Shown: positions 10,878 through 21,128 of the stretch, one piece after another | Layout: every line of letters begins with the position of its first letter | Numbering within the stretch: position 1 is the stretch's first letter | Assembly: GCF_000497045.1 (NCBI RefSeq) | Contig: NW_015961970.1 | Span: 1,302,802 to 1,366,801 of the forward strand | From: Kalmanozyma brasiliensis GHG001 | Taxonomy: Eukaryota > Basidiomycota > Ustilaginomycetes > Ustilaginales | Reading direction: 5' to 3' | Length of the DNA: 64,000 bases | Position numbers and translations under genes: made by a program | Notes under the pieces: model-generated | Database searches by the model: none | What the model was told of the DNA's origin: nothing | Seen by the model: the letters and a program-made list of their open reading frames with translations, nothing else

Positions 10878-12113
10878 GGGAATCGGGTCTATGGCTCTGA
10901 CGACCGTGGGGGCATGCGCAAGATCGCGCGTGCCCGTCGAGACGTGTTGTACAAGAGCCTAGCACAACCTGAGGGAGGCCGAGCGTACGTCAAGAAGAGT
11001 GTTCACGCTGTGAGAAGCGAAATGACGCTGGGTGCAATGGTGAATGGTAGCCTGATCTGAAATGCTCGCACTCCACACGATGGCCGTCCTTGCTTAGGGT
11101 GCTTTTCGATCCGGACAGCGCAGGCTGGACCCTGAAAGCCGAGGGCGGAGAGGGGTCAGCTGAACGATGAATCGGCGATCTCTACTTTCTCGATCTGACA
11201 CTAAACCAGCCGAGCCACAAGGTTTCGCACGCTTTCAGGTCGTAAGTGAGCAGCTCGCTTAAACAAGGGATCGCTTGCTTGTGCGCCACCTAAATCTGTG
11301 AATCTGTGTGTGAAGGGCGTCCTTGCCGAGCCAGCGACGATCTCAGTCGTAACAGTCAGTCTCGCCTCACGGCCCGACTCGCTCCGAGATGGGTGAGCAA
11401 CACGAGGCTGTTCAAAGTGATGAGTGAGCATGGAAGCTGAACATGAGATTGATCTGCACCAAAACCGTCTGACAGCTGGATGAGGGCGGGGAAAGCGCCG
11501 AGGAGATGCAGCTGAGATGAAACCAGAGCGGCATCGGTCACAAGCGACTGTTCCCACGCCTCTCTAGGTCAGCCGCCAGCCAAGCACTCACACTCTAAAT
11601 TCAATCACATGAGGATTTCACTGCCCTTTACCTCGGTACATTTGCACTTGGCATAAAAGGATTGTCGCTACGCCCACCAGCCACAAGGCTCACCCCCTTT
11701 GTTCGGCTTCTCCGCTTCGGCACAGTCACAAACGTCGGCCAATTCTGAGATTCCTGTGCTCTGAAAGTGGGCTGACTTTGAACGGTGGCACTGACCATTT
11801 CACGCTTGACCGACATGGTCTAGCCAAACCCTGAGTTTGGAGCTCTTCTCTTTGCTTAGCACTCCATCCGACCACGACCCCTCGCTCGCTACATCTACGG
11901 GGCTGCCCTCCTTCCCCTACGCTGCTTCATCTTTGATTCCGGTATTGGCTTCTCAACCGACCACACACTCCTTGTATTCCCTACAAGTACGTCTCTGCGA
12001 CCCAGTCGGTGTGCCAGCATGTTGCCCTGCTAGCACGCACAAATCGACCTCAGCCGACAGTAGCACCCGCTAGGTAGCGAGCCATCCAACATTAGCACCG
12101 AGGCGACTGCCAC
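10878..12113. other. Divergent intergenic region, ENT transporter / START protein
   Basis: This is 1236 bp shared by two divergent genes. No frame is convincing as a gene. It holds a near match to the Prf1 element (CCCCTTTGT at 11694-11702, 8 of 9 bases of the reverse complement). The 280 bases before 12114 are C/T-rich and look like a 5' UTR. Confidence 0.5.
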
Positions 12114-13268
12114 ATGAGTTCGGCTCTACAGCAACATTCCACCTCCGTGCAGAGGGCAGGCTCAGCAAGCACAGCGCAATATCAAACCATGACCACACCG
12201 GGCAATGTGGCCATCATCCCCGAACGGCCCGCCGAGAATGGCTACTGGAAGAACGAATGGCAGGCCTCCGCCGACAAACTCATCAACATGCTCCTTACCC
12301 TGCGTCAAGAGACCGAAGGCGGCTGGGAGGAGCGTGGGTCCCACAATGGAGGCGAAATCGCCATCTATCCACGAAACCCCGACGAGCCTTTCTCCACCAT
12401 GCCCATGTTTCGCGGCAAGACACACGCGGCCGGTCTCACTCCGCTCGAGGTCTTCTCCGGCATCCGCATGACCGGTTTCCGTATGATGTGGGACACACGA
12501 GTCCAGTCGGCACACATCATGCGCGCCTTCTCCATGCACGAGTTCCTCTTCTACCTTGTATGGCGAGGCATCGGTCCCGTCCACAAGCCAAGGGACATCT
12601 GCGGCATCCAAGCACTACGATGCTGGGATGCGGCAGGCAATCTGCAGGACATTCCCGACTTCACCACTGCCAACATGGTACTGGGCTACCAAAGCCTGGA
12701 TGAGGTGCCGGGCATTCCAGCCGAAGTGGAAGGGTGCGTTCGAGCAAAGGTCCACAAAGCTGCCTTCTACCTCGAGAGCCGCGACGGCGGCTGCGACATC
12801 ACATACATCGGACACGTCGACCTCGCAGCGACCATCCCCAAGTACATTCTCACAACGCTGCACAGCGAACTCCCCAAAAGCACCATGCGTCTACGGGACG
12901 CGCTCCTCACATTTGGCGTGCCGCCCGTACTCATTGATCGTCAGCGGAGCATCGCACTGCAGTACCTCTCTTGCAATCCCGAGTCACGGCAGGTCTCGAT
13001 CCACGCCAAGATTATGCACCCAGGCACGGTGCATCTCTATTTGGACTACAGCAAGATGTTTACCCAAGGCGTCGTCATCAGCAGCGTATTAGGATCAGCA
13101 GCCGCAGCTGTGTCGGTGCGAGAACATTTCGGTACAGAAGACGGCTTGGAAAGGCGCATGTTGGCGCTCGATCTCTTGCCAGAAGGCGCAGGGGGCGAGT
13201 TCAGACTGATCATCGATGCGGCCGACAAGGAGGGGCCCGAGTCTGGAACTGGGCCCGGCTGGTGGTGA
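12114..13268 (+). CDS. START-domain lipid-binding protein
   Basis: This is a single exon encoding 384 residues. START domains form a hydrophobic pocket for a sterol, phospholipid or ceramide. The domain fills about residues 45-290. Visible elements are WKNEWQASADKLINMLL, the strand/turn FRMMWDTRVQ (about 122-131, matching the VWDxxV region of START proteins), and the C-terminal helix after HVDLAATIPKYILTTLHSE, where the family typically has an Asp, Gly, Pro or Trp-rich turn before the last helix. No membrane anchor, PH or thioesterase domain is seen, so it is a stand-alone START protein. The ligand cannot be read from the sequence. It converges with NOP4, 156 bp apart. Confidence 0.85.
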   Translation: MSSALQQHSTSVQRAGSASTAQYQTMTTPGNVAIIPERPAENGYWKNEWQASADKLINMLLTLRQETEGGWEERGSHNGGEIAIYPRNPDEPFSTMPMFRGKTHAAGLTPLEVFSGIRMTGFRMMWDTRVQSAHIMRAFSMHEFLFYLVWRGIGPVHKPRDICGIQALRCWDAAGNLQDIPDFTTANMVLGYQSLDEVPGIPAEVEGCVRAKVHKAAFYLESRDGGCDITYIGHVDLAATIPKYILTTLHSELPKSTMRLRDALLTFGVPPVLIDRQRSIALQYLSCNPESRQVSIHAKIMHPGTVHLYLDYSKMFTQGVVISSVLGSAAAAVSVREHFGTEDGLERRMLALDLLPEGAGGEFRLIIDAADKEGPESGTGPGWW

Positions 13269-13424
13269 AGTAAATCGTTTCTCGTTTCTTGGGTTCTCGC
13301 CGTCGTCATAGGTTTTGTCAATGTCAAGGACAATTCAATATCACATTCTCGTCAGCTATTGCAGTTCAACATTTGAATGATCGTGCGATCGCAACAGCGA
13401 ACAGATTGACAAAGGAGCGACTGC

Positions 13425-16400
13425 TCAACCCCGCCTAGCCTTCCTCTCCTTCCTCTTCTTGCCAATCACGTGTCCATGCGCGAAACCGCGGGGCTTGTTC
13501 TTGTCCGCCTCGATCTTCACGGCCGCCTGCTTCTCCCTCCTCTCCAGCTCGATCTCCCTCTCCCTGACCTTTTCGTCCTCGACCTCGCGCAACTTCCTGC
13601 GCTCGGTCGACTCCTTGACCGCCTTAAGCTTGTCCGCCCTCTTCTTGGTGGTGACGACGTTCTCGATGGCGAACTCGATCATGAGCATTCCGCCACGCTC
13701 CTTCTCCCCGCCTGCGCCGTCTTCGCCCAGCTCGGCGAGCTTGGCCCTCAACCTCTGCCTTCGCGTCGTCAGCTCCTCGACTTCCTTCCTCAGCATCTCG
13801 GCCTCGTCGCCCTTCTTCTCCTCGAGCAGCTTGTTCTTGGCATGGATCTGCGTGGCGATGCGATCCACCTGCTGAGAGAGCTCGTCGACCCACCAAGTAC
13901 CGAACAACTTGCTGACGCCCTTGTTGGCGTTTGCCCAACGGATCACCTTCAACGCATCATGGTAGCTCTTCATCTCCAGGAACCCATATCCTTTACTCTT
14001 ACCCAGCCCCGTCAGGGCCTCCACACGATCGTGCTGCCTGACGACCTTGCTCTGAACCACGGCAGTCGGTCTCTCTCCAGGCTTTCTCTTTCGGTTCTCC
14101 CCGGCAGCACTCAACGTTCGATCCGCCTTCTCATCGGCATCCAAATCCTCCCTCTCCTTCGCCCTAACCTCCGCACCAAACGCCTTCACCGCATGCACCG
14201 CAAGCCGCTTCAACATGCGATCGCTGACAAACAGCGGTAGCGAGCGCACACTCAACCTCGTCTTGCTAACAAACAGACTCGGGTTGGCGCCCAACTGCGC
14301 TTTTCGCACTTGGAACGACTGCAGACGCTTCTCCGTCTCGCTCGGTGCGAATTTGGCTGCAAAATCGCTGTTGGGGAACGGAACGCCTTCGCGAAGGAGC
14401 CACGTGTTGCGTTTATCGCCCTTCTCGCGTTCTTTTCGACCGGACGTCTCGAGTCGCGTAGCTTCCGACCGATCGACGGCCGGGATGACGTTGAGCACGC
14501 GCCCATGCAAATTGAGACTCGCCGTCATCGGCGCCGCCGGATCAGCGGTGAGGACGGATGGCATAGCAAAAGGGTTCTTCTGGTTCGCCACCGTTGTACC
14601 CGTACCCGATTCGCGCTCGATGATCGCCGCCTGCGCCAGCGCCGCTTCCGCCGAAGTGGCCTGCCAGAAACACACGAACCCTGTTCCTTTGGAGCGATTG
14701 GTCGTGCGATCCATCGTGATCTTGGCATAGCGCAAGGGGCCGAAGGTGCGAAAGAGGTTGCGCAGTTCTTCCTCGGTCGCCTGGTAGGGGAGGTTGCGGA
14801 TGAAGAGTGTGGTTCCTTCCTCGGGTGCGGGGAGTTGCGGTCGTTCCGCAGGCTCATCTTCGTCGTCGGAGCCCGCAGCATCGGGGGAGTCTTCGGGCTC
14901 CGACTCGTCCGCTTTGGCTTCCCAATCCTTCTTGCTGAGCGCCCAGTCGACGGCGACGGTGCGTTCGGGTTGTGCGGCAGCGCGGACGCGATCCAGAGCG
15001 GACTTGGCTGCTCGACGACCACGAGAGCCGAGAGCGGATTTGTAGGCCGCACGCTCGGCGGCACCGTGCTGGATGGGCTTGCCGTTCACCGCTTCGATGG
15101 CGCGGGCGGCGTCGTTGCGCGAAACCATCCAGACGAAGGCGAAGCCGCGGCCTTTTTCGATGGCTGGCTTGGAGGTGGTTGGCGTGGCAGCGGGGAGAGG
15201 GGTGGAGGTGAGGGCGGGGACGGAATCGTCTTCTTCCGTCTTGACGACGATGTCTTCGGTGGTGGGCGTGGCGTCGGCTTCCCCATCGTAAGAAGAAGCT
15301 GCATCGTCGGAGGCTGCGTCTTCGGAGGCCTCCGAGCTCTGTTCGATTGCCTCTGCGTCACTTTCGCTGTCGGCGTCGCTCTCGACGTCTTCGTCGTCCT
15401 CCACCTCTGCATCATCGTCAGCTTCCGAACCGTCCTCGTCATCGTCGGAGGCATCGCTGGCGCTCTCGTCGATGTCGATTGCGTCTTCTGAAGCGTCCTC
15501 CTCCTTTGTGGTCACCGCATCCTTCGCACCAGCGTCCTTGGCCTTGACCTTGGGAATGGTGATCTCGTACACCGGTCCAAAGGGCAAAAAGATCGACCTT
15601 AGGTCGGCCTCGTTCACATCGTACGGCAGATTGCGAATGATCAATCTGCTCGACTTGTCAATCTCGGACAGCAGCACGGGCATGGTACCCCTTCCACTGT
15701 TCTTCTCGACGTCCTGACGCATCTTTTCCCTCTTTGCGAGCGTCTCTGGGCGCATGTGGGCAGCGATCTTTGCAGCATTGTCAGCTCGTTTCTTGAGGAT
15801 GGCACTGATCTGCACGCCCTTGAAGACGTGGGCGTGGAGCTTCTCGACGGCGGTCATGGCGTGGTTGGGGGTGCGGAAGATGACGTGCGCAACGTCGTTC
15901 GGGTTGGACGAAGAGGTGGACGGGTAGATGACGTTTTCGACGTCGCCGATCTTGCGTGCTCGTTTGTAGATCTGTTTGGAGTCGGGAGCGGGGGAGCAGC
16001 CGGCGAGACCGGAAAGGATGACGGTGCGAACGGCGTCGGCGTCCTTCTCCTGCACGGGACCGTTTGTGCGGGCTGGTTTGGACGTCTCGGTACGAGGTCG
16101 CTTGGTGGACGAGGGCGAGTTGGGATCAGCCTTGACAGGTGGTCGCTTGGCACCGGTGGGATCCTTCTGATCGGCGAAGGTGATTTGAAGCTTTCTGCTG
16201 CCGCCGTCGAGCGACTTGCCCTGCAGCTGCTCGAGCGCAGTTGTGGCATCTTCTGGGATGGCAAAAGTGACGTAGCCGACACCTTTGGACTTCTTGGTGG
16301 CCTGGTCGGTGACAACAAAGGCTCGCTTCAGGGGACCGATCTCACTGAACATGGTCTGCAGGTCGGTGGTGGTGGCAGTGTATGGCAATCTCGAGACGAA

Positions 16401-16553
16401 GAGGGTGGCATTGACCTTGGTCTTTGGCGCCTTGTTCTTGGTGGCCGAGTCGGTCGAGGTGCTAGCAGTCGCCGTTGCCGCCTCGGATGAGGAAGCAGCA
16501 ACAGCCGCCTCGGTGACAGGCTCATCCTGCTCGAAGTACCTCTTGGGTGGCAT
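13425..16553 (-). CDS. NOP4: Nucleolar RNA-binding protein of the Nop4/RBM28 family
   Basis: This is a single exon encoding 1042 residues. Nop4 is an essential nucleolar RRM protein needed for 27S pre-rRNA processing and 60S assembly. RRM1 spans about 49-127 (LFVSRL, KGVGYVTF). A degenerate RRM2 spans about 176-253. RRM3 starts at 303 (LIIRNLPYDV) but is split by a strongly acidic insertion, 336-466, before its RNP1 strand KGRGFAFV. RRM4 starts at 581 (LFIRNLPYQA, KGTGFVCF). A further RRM-like segment (LSVRSLPLFV, KGYGFLEM) lies in the C-terminal third. The end is Lys/Arg-rich (KKRKERKARRG), fitting a nucleolar signal. The start ATG 16553 gives MPPKRYFEQ; 39 upstream codons in frame are probably 5' UTR. 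Confidence 0.92.
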   Translation of the reverse strand: MPPKRYFEQDEPVTEAAVAASSSEAATATASTSTDSATKNKAPKTKVNATLFVSRLPYTATTTDLQTMFSEIGPLKRAFVVTDQATKKSKGVGYVTFAIPEDATTALEQLQGKSLDGGSRKLQITFADQKDPTGAKRPPVKADPNSPSSTKRPRTETSKPARTNGPVQEKDADAVRTVILSGLAGCSPAPDSKQIYKRARKIGDVENVIYPSTSSSNPNDVAHVIFRTPNHAMTAVEKLHAHVFKGVQISAILKKRADNAAKIAAHMRPETLAKREKMRQDVEKNSGRGTMPVLLSEIDKSSRLIIRNLPYDVNEADLRSIFLPFGPVYEITIPKVKAKDAGAKDAVTTKEEDASEDAIDIDESASDASDDDEDGSEADDDAEVEDDEDVESDADSESDAEAIEQSSEASEDAASDDAASSYDGEADATPTTEDIVVKTEEDDSVPALTSTPLPAATPTTSKPAIEKGRGFAFVWMVSRNDAARAIEAVNGKPIQHGAAERAAYKSALGSRGRRAAKSALDRVRAAAQPERTVAVDWALSKKDWEAKADESEPEDSPDAAGSDDEDEPAERPQLPAPEEGTTLFIRNLPYQATEEELRNLFRTFGPLRYAKITMDRTTNRSKGTGFVCFWQATSAEAALAQAAIIERESGTGTTVANQKNPFAMPSVLTADPAAPMTASLNLHGRVLNVIPAVDRSEATRLETSGRKEREKGDKRNTWLLREGVPFPNSDFAAKFAPSETEKRLQSFQVRKAQLGANPSLFVSKTRLSVRSLPLFVSDRMLKRLAVHAVKAFGAEVRAKEREDLDADEKADRTLSAAGENRKRKPGERPTAVVQSKVVRQHDRVEALTGLGKSKGYGFLEMKSYHDALKVIRWANANKGVSKLFGTWWVDELSQQVDRIATQIHAKNKLLEEKKGDEAEMLRKEVEELTTRRQRLRAKLAELGEDGAGGEKERGGMLMIEFAIENVVTTKKRADKLKAVKESTERRKLREVEDEKVREREIELERREKQAAVKIEADKNKPRGFAHGHVIGKKRKERKARRG

Positions 16554-17006
16554 GTCGATGTGGCTGCAGCAATTGACGACCAACGAGGATATGTGTGGTG
16601 AAGGTAAGGGTGGGCTGCTGAGCAGGCTGAGAAGGGTCCTCTTTCGCTCTGCCACTTTAAAATTTCTCACAAACTTGTGCGCCCAAAAGCACTTTTTTTC
16701 CTCTGTCTGCGAAGAGATTCAACAGCGAGTTCCGAGATGGTCAAAATTCGTTGACTGCATCTAGTCTCGGTGTAACAATTGGACGCACAATTCGTGATCG
16801 TCACTTTGGCCGAGTTTAGGCGAGGGAAGCGCTGCGTGGCCCTTTTTCGGCAAAGTGCCGAGCTGAGTGGGGTAGCCAACGCTCTCCCTCGCTAAGATCA
16901 CCCGGTCGAGCCAGTCACATTCAACACTGGTTGCGCACGCCATTCCATCATCTTTCCTCTTGCCCATCATCCCTCTCCTCTCGGTTCAGCATCGCAGCTT
17001 CAGGGC
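16554..17006. other. Divergent promoter, NOP4 / tripeptidyl-peptidase II
   Basis: This is 453 bp between the two start codons. No gene or distinctive motif is seen. Confidence 0.5.
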
Positions 17007-20000
17007 ATGATACCTCTGCCGCGCAGCCTGACTCTTCCGCGTTTGCTGCTTCGTGACAAGGCTCGCACTCTGGCTTCGACTCGCTCTTTCACTTCGACTA
17101 CCCTCCCGGCATCTTCTTCCCACCTACGGTCATACTCGACTCGCAACCCTATCGGCCCATCTACGCCTCGATACCTCTCCAACACTCCGCGCATTCAAGC
17201 TGCTACCTCAATCATAGACGCCTCCGCTTCCACCATGCCTTCTGCTCGAGCTGTGCCCAACGAGCCTTTCCCACTCGGAGGTCTCTTGCCAAAGGATACT
17301 ACCGAGGCGCTCAGCTTTCTCCGCAAGTACCCGCAATACGACGGCCGCAACGTTCGCGTGGCTATTCTCGACACCGGTGTCGACCCTGCCGCCATCGGCC
17401 TCAACCAACCCGGCAAGGTCGTGGACGTGATTGACTGCACCGGTGCTGGTGACATCCCCCTTCAGCCAATCGAGCCAGTCTCTGGCAGCAGCGCGAGCAG
17501 CTCGAGTCACGTCGAATTCAAGTCTCCCTTTACTGGTCGTACACTCCGCCTCTCCTCGAAGCTCACCAACCCAAAGGGCGAATGGAAGATTGGCTTCAAG
17601 AAGGCCTACGACCTTTGGCCAGGCGAGCTCAAGAGCCGTCGTTCAGCAGAGAGGCAGAAAGCCTTCCTCGTCTCTCATCAAGCCCTGCTTTGCCAGGCTC
17701 AGACCGAGCTCAACGCGCTTGATGCGCCTGCCGCTCCGAAAGCTTCTGGTCCCAGCGCGGCTGATGGCTCTGACAAGAGCGCTGCGAGCGAGAACGCAAA
17801 GCTCAAGAAGGACGAGATCAAAGCGCGCATTCAGGCTCTCAAGGATCTCGCCTCTTCCTACAAAGACGATGGTCCCCTTCTCGAAGCCATCGTCTTCCAC
17901 AATGGCAAGAACTGGTATGCCGTTGTCGGCGGTGGCGAAGGTGAGACACACGACCCATCTACCGGCCAACCGCAAGACATCCTCAAGCCCCTCGAGGCCC
18001 AAACACTCGACCTCACCACCGTCGAGCCCATCACCGACTTCCGCATTGAGCGTCAATGGCAAAGCTTCGGTCAGCAGGATCTGCTCACGTACACTGTCAA
18101 CATCGAGGACAACGGCAACTTGCTCAGTCTCGTCACCGTCGCTGGTAGCCACGGCACGCACGTTGCCGGCATCGTCGGTGCGCGACACGACGATCAGCCC
18201 GAGCTCAACGGTGTCGCTCCCGGCTGCGAGATTGTCAGCATGAAGATTGGTGATGCTCGTCTCGGAAGTATGGAGCAAGGTCAGGCTATGCTTCGTTCGG
18301 CTCAGGCGCTCGTCGACACCAAGTGCGACATTGCCAATCTTAGTTACGGTGAAGATGGCGCATTCGGTGCTGAAGACAAGGGCGCTTTCGCAAAGGCGCT
18401 CAGGGACATCGTCATCCGTCAACGCGACATTCTCTTCGTCAGCAGTGCCGGCAACAACGGCCCCGCTTTGACGACTGTCGGTCAGCCTGGTGGCACGACC
18501 TCTTCGGTACTCAGTGTCGGCGCTTACGTCAATGCAGGCGCCATGCAAAAGGCAGAGTACGCGCTCGTAGAGAAGGGAGTGCCCGACAGCGTCACCACCT
18601 GGTGTAGTCGTGGTCCCACTTCGGATGGTGATCGTGGTGTCTCGATCTACGCACCTGGCGCTGCCATCACCTCGATCCCTCGCTACTGCCTCCAGTCGAC
18701 TCAGCTCATGAACGGAACTTCGATGAGCTCGCCTAACGCTTGCGGCTCTATCGCGCTCCTTCTTTCGGGACTGAAAGCCGAGAACATCCCCATCACCCCG
18801 GCTCGCGTCTTCAATGCCGTTCGCGTCACGGGCAAGGATGTCAAAGACCCGCTCGGCGTGCCCTTCATCCGCGTCGATGCTGCTTGGGACTACCTTGGTC
18901 AGAACAAGGACCGAGTCGAACAGGATGCCGAGTATCGTGTTGCTGTCACCCGCGCAGGCAAGGCGCTTGGCCGCATGGACAAGCGCGGTATCTACCTTCG
19001 CGAGAAGGACGAGACTCACCACGTCCAGCAAGCCAACGTTACTGTTCGACCTACGTTCAAGCAGGGCGAGACCGAGAAGGCCTTCAATCTTGAGCTCAGA
19101 TGCGCTCTTGCTGCTTCCCAGCCATGGGTGTCCGTACCCGAGTTTCTTCTCCTTGGCGGGAACGGTCGCACTTTCGAAGTCCGTGTCGACCCTACAGACC
19201 TAGCACCTGGCCTGCACCACGCTTGGATCGAGGCATACGACACCGAGAACCCTGGCCACAAGCTCTTCGACATCCCCGTCACGGTCGCCAAGCCAGAAGT
19301 GTTCCCTTCGCCTACAGTCAAGCTAGACACGGTCCGCTTCGAGGCGGGCAAGATCGATCGACGCTTCATCTCCGTGCCCGAAGGAGCCACGTGGGCCTCG
19401 CTCACGGTTCGCAGCTCGAACCACTCGTCTGCCGGCACCAGCGCCCGCTTCTGGCTGCACTGCGTACAGCTCGAGCCTCTGCAGCGTCTGAGCGATGTGG
19501 AGAAGTCGTTTGTGCTTGCGCTGCAGGAGAACGAGCCGGTGACCAAAAAGTTCAGCGTGCGTGGTGGAATGACCATGGAAGTGTGCTCTGCACAGTTCTG
19601 GTCCAACAAGTCGGCCTTCGATCTTGATCTAGATATCGAGTTCCACGGCATCACCGCATCCCTCATCCCCGCCAGTGGACGTCAAGAGCTCACCCTCATC
19701 GGCGGCCAAGGTCACGCCAAGATTGAATGCCAGTCCACCGTGCGCATCGAAGACTTCAAGCCGAGCATCACGTTCGACACGCGTCGCACCTTTCACCGTC
19801 CCACCTCCTCCAGCATCCGCCCGCTCTCCACCCCACGCGACCTCCAGCCTACCGGAAATCACATGTTCGAGCTGGTCACCACCTACTCCGTCTCGGCGAA
19901 AGAAGACTCGAACAAGCTCAGCTACTCGTTCCCAGCCCTGGGCAACCACTTGTACGACTCGAGCGTGCCCCTCCTCACGCAGCTCTTCGATTTGCGCAAG

Positions 20001-21128
20001 AAGCGCGTCCACTTCGGCGACGTTTACAAGAAGGAGATCGACCTGCCCAAGGGCGACTACGTCCTCAAGGCGCAGCTGCTGCACGAGAACATGAAGGTGC
20101 TCGAGTCGCTCAAGCACGTGACGCTCATGGTGGATCAGAAGCTGTCCAAGCCTGATTCGGCGGCTCTTAAGCTGTACGACAATCACGTGGATCTCCACAG
20201 CGAGGCTCCCGCGGCCAAGTATGCGGGTGTGAAGCTGCATCCCGGAGAGCGAATCGTCTTGACCCTGGATCTCAACCTAGAGGGCGATGCGGTGCCGAAG
20301 GAGGCCCAGGCAGGCGACGTGCTGGTGGGCACATTCGGTTTCGCCGCGGAAGGCAAGGGTGCCATTCGATACATCGTTCCTCCTGCTATCAAGTCCGAGT
20401 CCGACTCGGACGACGCTCCTGCAGGCAAGAACGAGAACGAGATCCCCGAACTCCTCACCGCAACCGCGAAGAAGATCAAGGACAGCAAAGAGAAGATCGC
20501 CTTCATGGACAAGCTCATCGCCGACTACCCCAAGTTCCTCGGTGCCGCCATCGCCAAACTCGAGGCTCTGGACGCAGACGACAAGGAGGCACGCTCCGCC
20601 GTCCTCTCTGCAGCGGATCACCTGCTGTCGCTCATCGACGAGACGGCCGTCCGATTGTGGTCAGCCACCCACAAACCACCTTCGTCCGAACAGTCCGACG
20701 AGGAGAAGAAGGAGAACAAAGCGATGGAGGAGCGCAAGAAAGCCCTGATCCTCGCACTTAACCGCAAGACCCGCGTGCTCATGACCGATGCCGAATCTAC
20801 CACACCTCCAGCACCGACCAAGGAGCTGGAGGACAGCTGGCGTGCTTACCGCTCGTACTTTGCTCCCGACACGAAGGCCAAGGAATACACCGAGCTGTAT
20901 GTGCGATGGTCCATCCTTCACGGTCGGTACGCTCTCGCACTCCAGGCGATCACGAAGCTCAAGAAGGACCTCGGCGCAGGAACGTCTGATTCGCTGAAAG
21001 AGGTGGAAAAGCTGCGCAAGCTCGAACTCAAATTGGTCGGAAAGGACGGGCTTGACTGGCCACTCTGGGCTTCCCATCTGGAGAGATTGGAGGCGATCGC
21101 GGCTCCGAAGGACTATGCGCCGTTCTAG
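17007..21128 (+). CDS. TPP2: Tripeptidyl-peptidase II (subtilisin family S8)
   Basis: This is a single exon encoding 1373 residues. TPPII is a giant self-assembling serine peptidase that removes tripeptides from peptides released by the proteasome. The catalytic triad is visible: D122 (AILDTGVDP), H382 (GSHGTHVAG) and S572 (NGTSMSSPNA). The insert of over 200 residues between Asp and His is the hallmark that separates TPPII from other subtilases. The oxyanion Asn lies in SSAGNNGPAL. The remaining 800 residues match the TPPII linker and C-terminal domains. The first 76 residues are Arg/Ser/Thr-rich and look like a mitochondrial presequence; a second ATG at 17235 (M77) would give a cytosolic form of usual length. 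It converges with TRP4. Confidence 0.95.
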   Translation: MIPLPRSLTLPRLLLRDKARTLASTRSFTSTTLPASSSHLRSYSTRNPIGPSTPRYLSNTPRIQAATSIIDASASTMPSARAVPNEPFPLGGLLPKDTTEALSFLRKYPQYDGRNVRVAILDTGVDPAAIGLNQPGKVVDVIDCTGAGDIPLQPIEPVSGSSASSSSHVEFKSPFTGRTLRLSSKLTNPKGEWKIGFKKAYDLWPGELKSRRSAERQKAFLVSHQALLCQAQTELNALDAPAAPKASGPSAADGSDKSAASENAKLKKDEIKARIQALKDLASSYKDDGPLLEAIVFHNGKNWYAVVGGGEGETHDPSTGQPQDILKPLEAQTLDLTTVEPITDFRIERQWQSFGQQDLLTYTVNIEDNGNLLSLVTVAGSHGTHVAGIVGARHDDQPELNGVAPGCEIVSMKIGDARLGSMEQGQAMLRSAQALVDTKCDIANLSYGEDGAFGAEDKGAFAKALRDIVIRQRDILFVSSAGNNGPALTTVGQPGGTTSSVLSVGAYVNAGAMQKAEYALVEKGVPDSVTTWCSRGPTSDGDRGVSIYAPGAAITSIPRYCLQSTQLMNGTSMSSPNACGSIALLLSGLKAENIPITPARVFNAVRVTGKDVKDPLGVPFIRVDAAWDYLGQNKDRVEQDAEYRVAVTRAGKALGRMDKRGIYLREKDETHHVQQANVTVRPTFKQGETEKAFNLELRCALAASQPWVSVPEFLLLGGNGRTFEVRVDPTDLAPGLHHAWIEAYDTENPGHKLFDIPVTVAKPEVFPSPTVKLDTVRFEAGKIDRRFISVPEGATWASLTVRSSNHSSAGTSARFWLHCVQLEPLQRLSDVEKSFVLALQENEPVTKKFSVRGGMTMEVCSAQFWSNKSAFDLDLDIEFHGITASLIPASGRQELTLIGGQGHAKIECQSTVRIEDFKPSITFDTRRTFHRPTSSSIRPLSTPRDLQPTGNHMFELVTTYSVSAKEDSNKLSYSFPALGNHLYDSSVPLLTQLFDLRKKRVHFGDVYKKEIDLPKGDYVLKAQLLHENMKVLESLKHVTLMVDQKLSKPDSAALKLYDNHVDLHSEAPAAKYAGVKLHPGERIVLTLDLNLEGDAVPKEAQAGDVLVGTFGFAAEGKGAIRYIVPPAIKSESDSDDAPAGKNENEIPELLTATAKKIKDSKEKIAFMDKLIADYPKFLGAAIAKLEALDADDKEARSAVLSAADHLLSLIDETAVRLWSATHKPPSSEQSDEEKKENKAMEERKKALILALNRKTRVLMTDAESTTPPAPTKELEDSWRAYRSYFAPDTKAKEYTELYVRWSILHGRYALALQAITKLKKDLGAGTSDSLKEVEKLRKLELKLVGKDGLDWPLWASHLERLEAIAAPKDYAPF

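Noticed and set aside
11694..11702. Prf1 element upstream of the START gene
   Set aside because: It is a single 8-of-9 match, within what chance would give in this much sequence. The same applies to 43702-43710.
14310..15491. 393-codon open frame opposite NOP4
   Set aside because: It is antisense to RRM3/RRM4 and the acidic insert; its Gly/Arg/Val-rich product only reflects the complement of Asp/Glu/Ser codons.
17643..19031. 462-codon open frame opposite tripeptidyl-peptidase II
   Set aside because: It lies wholly inside the catalytic domain, antisense, with no recognisable family. It is a codon-bias shadow.
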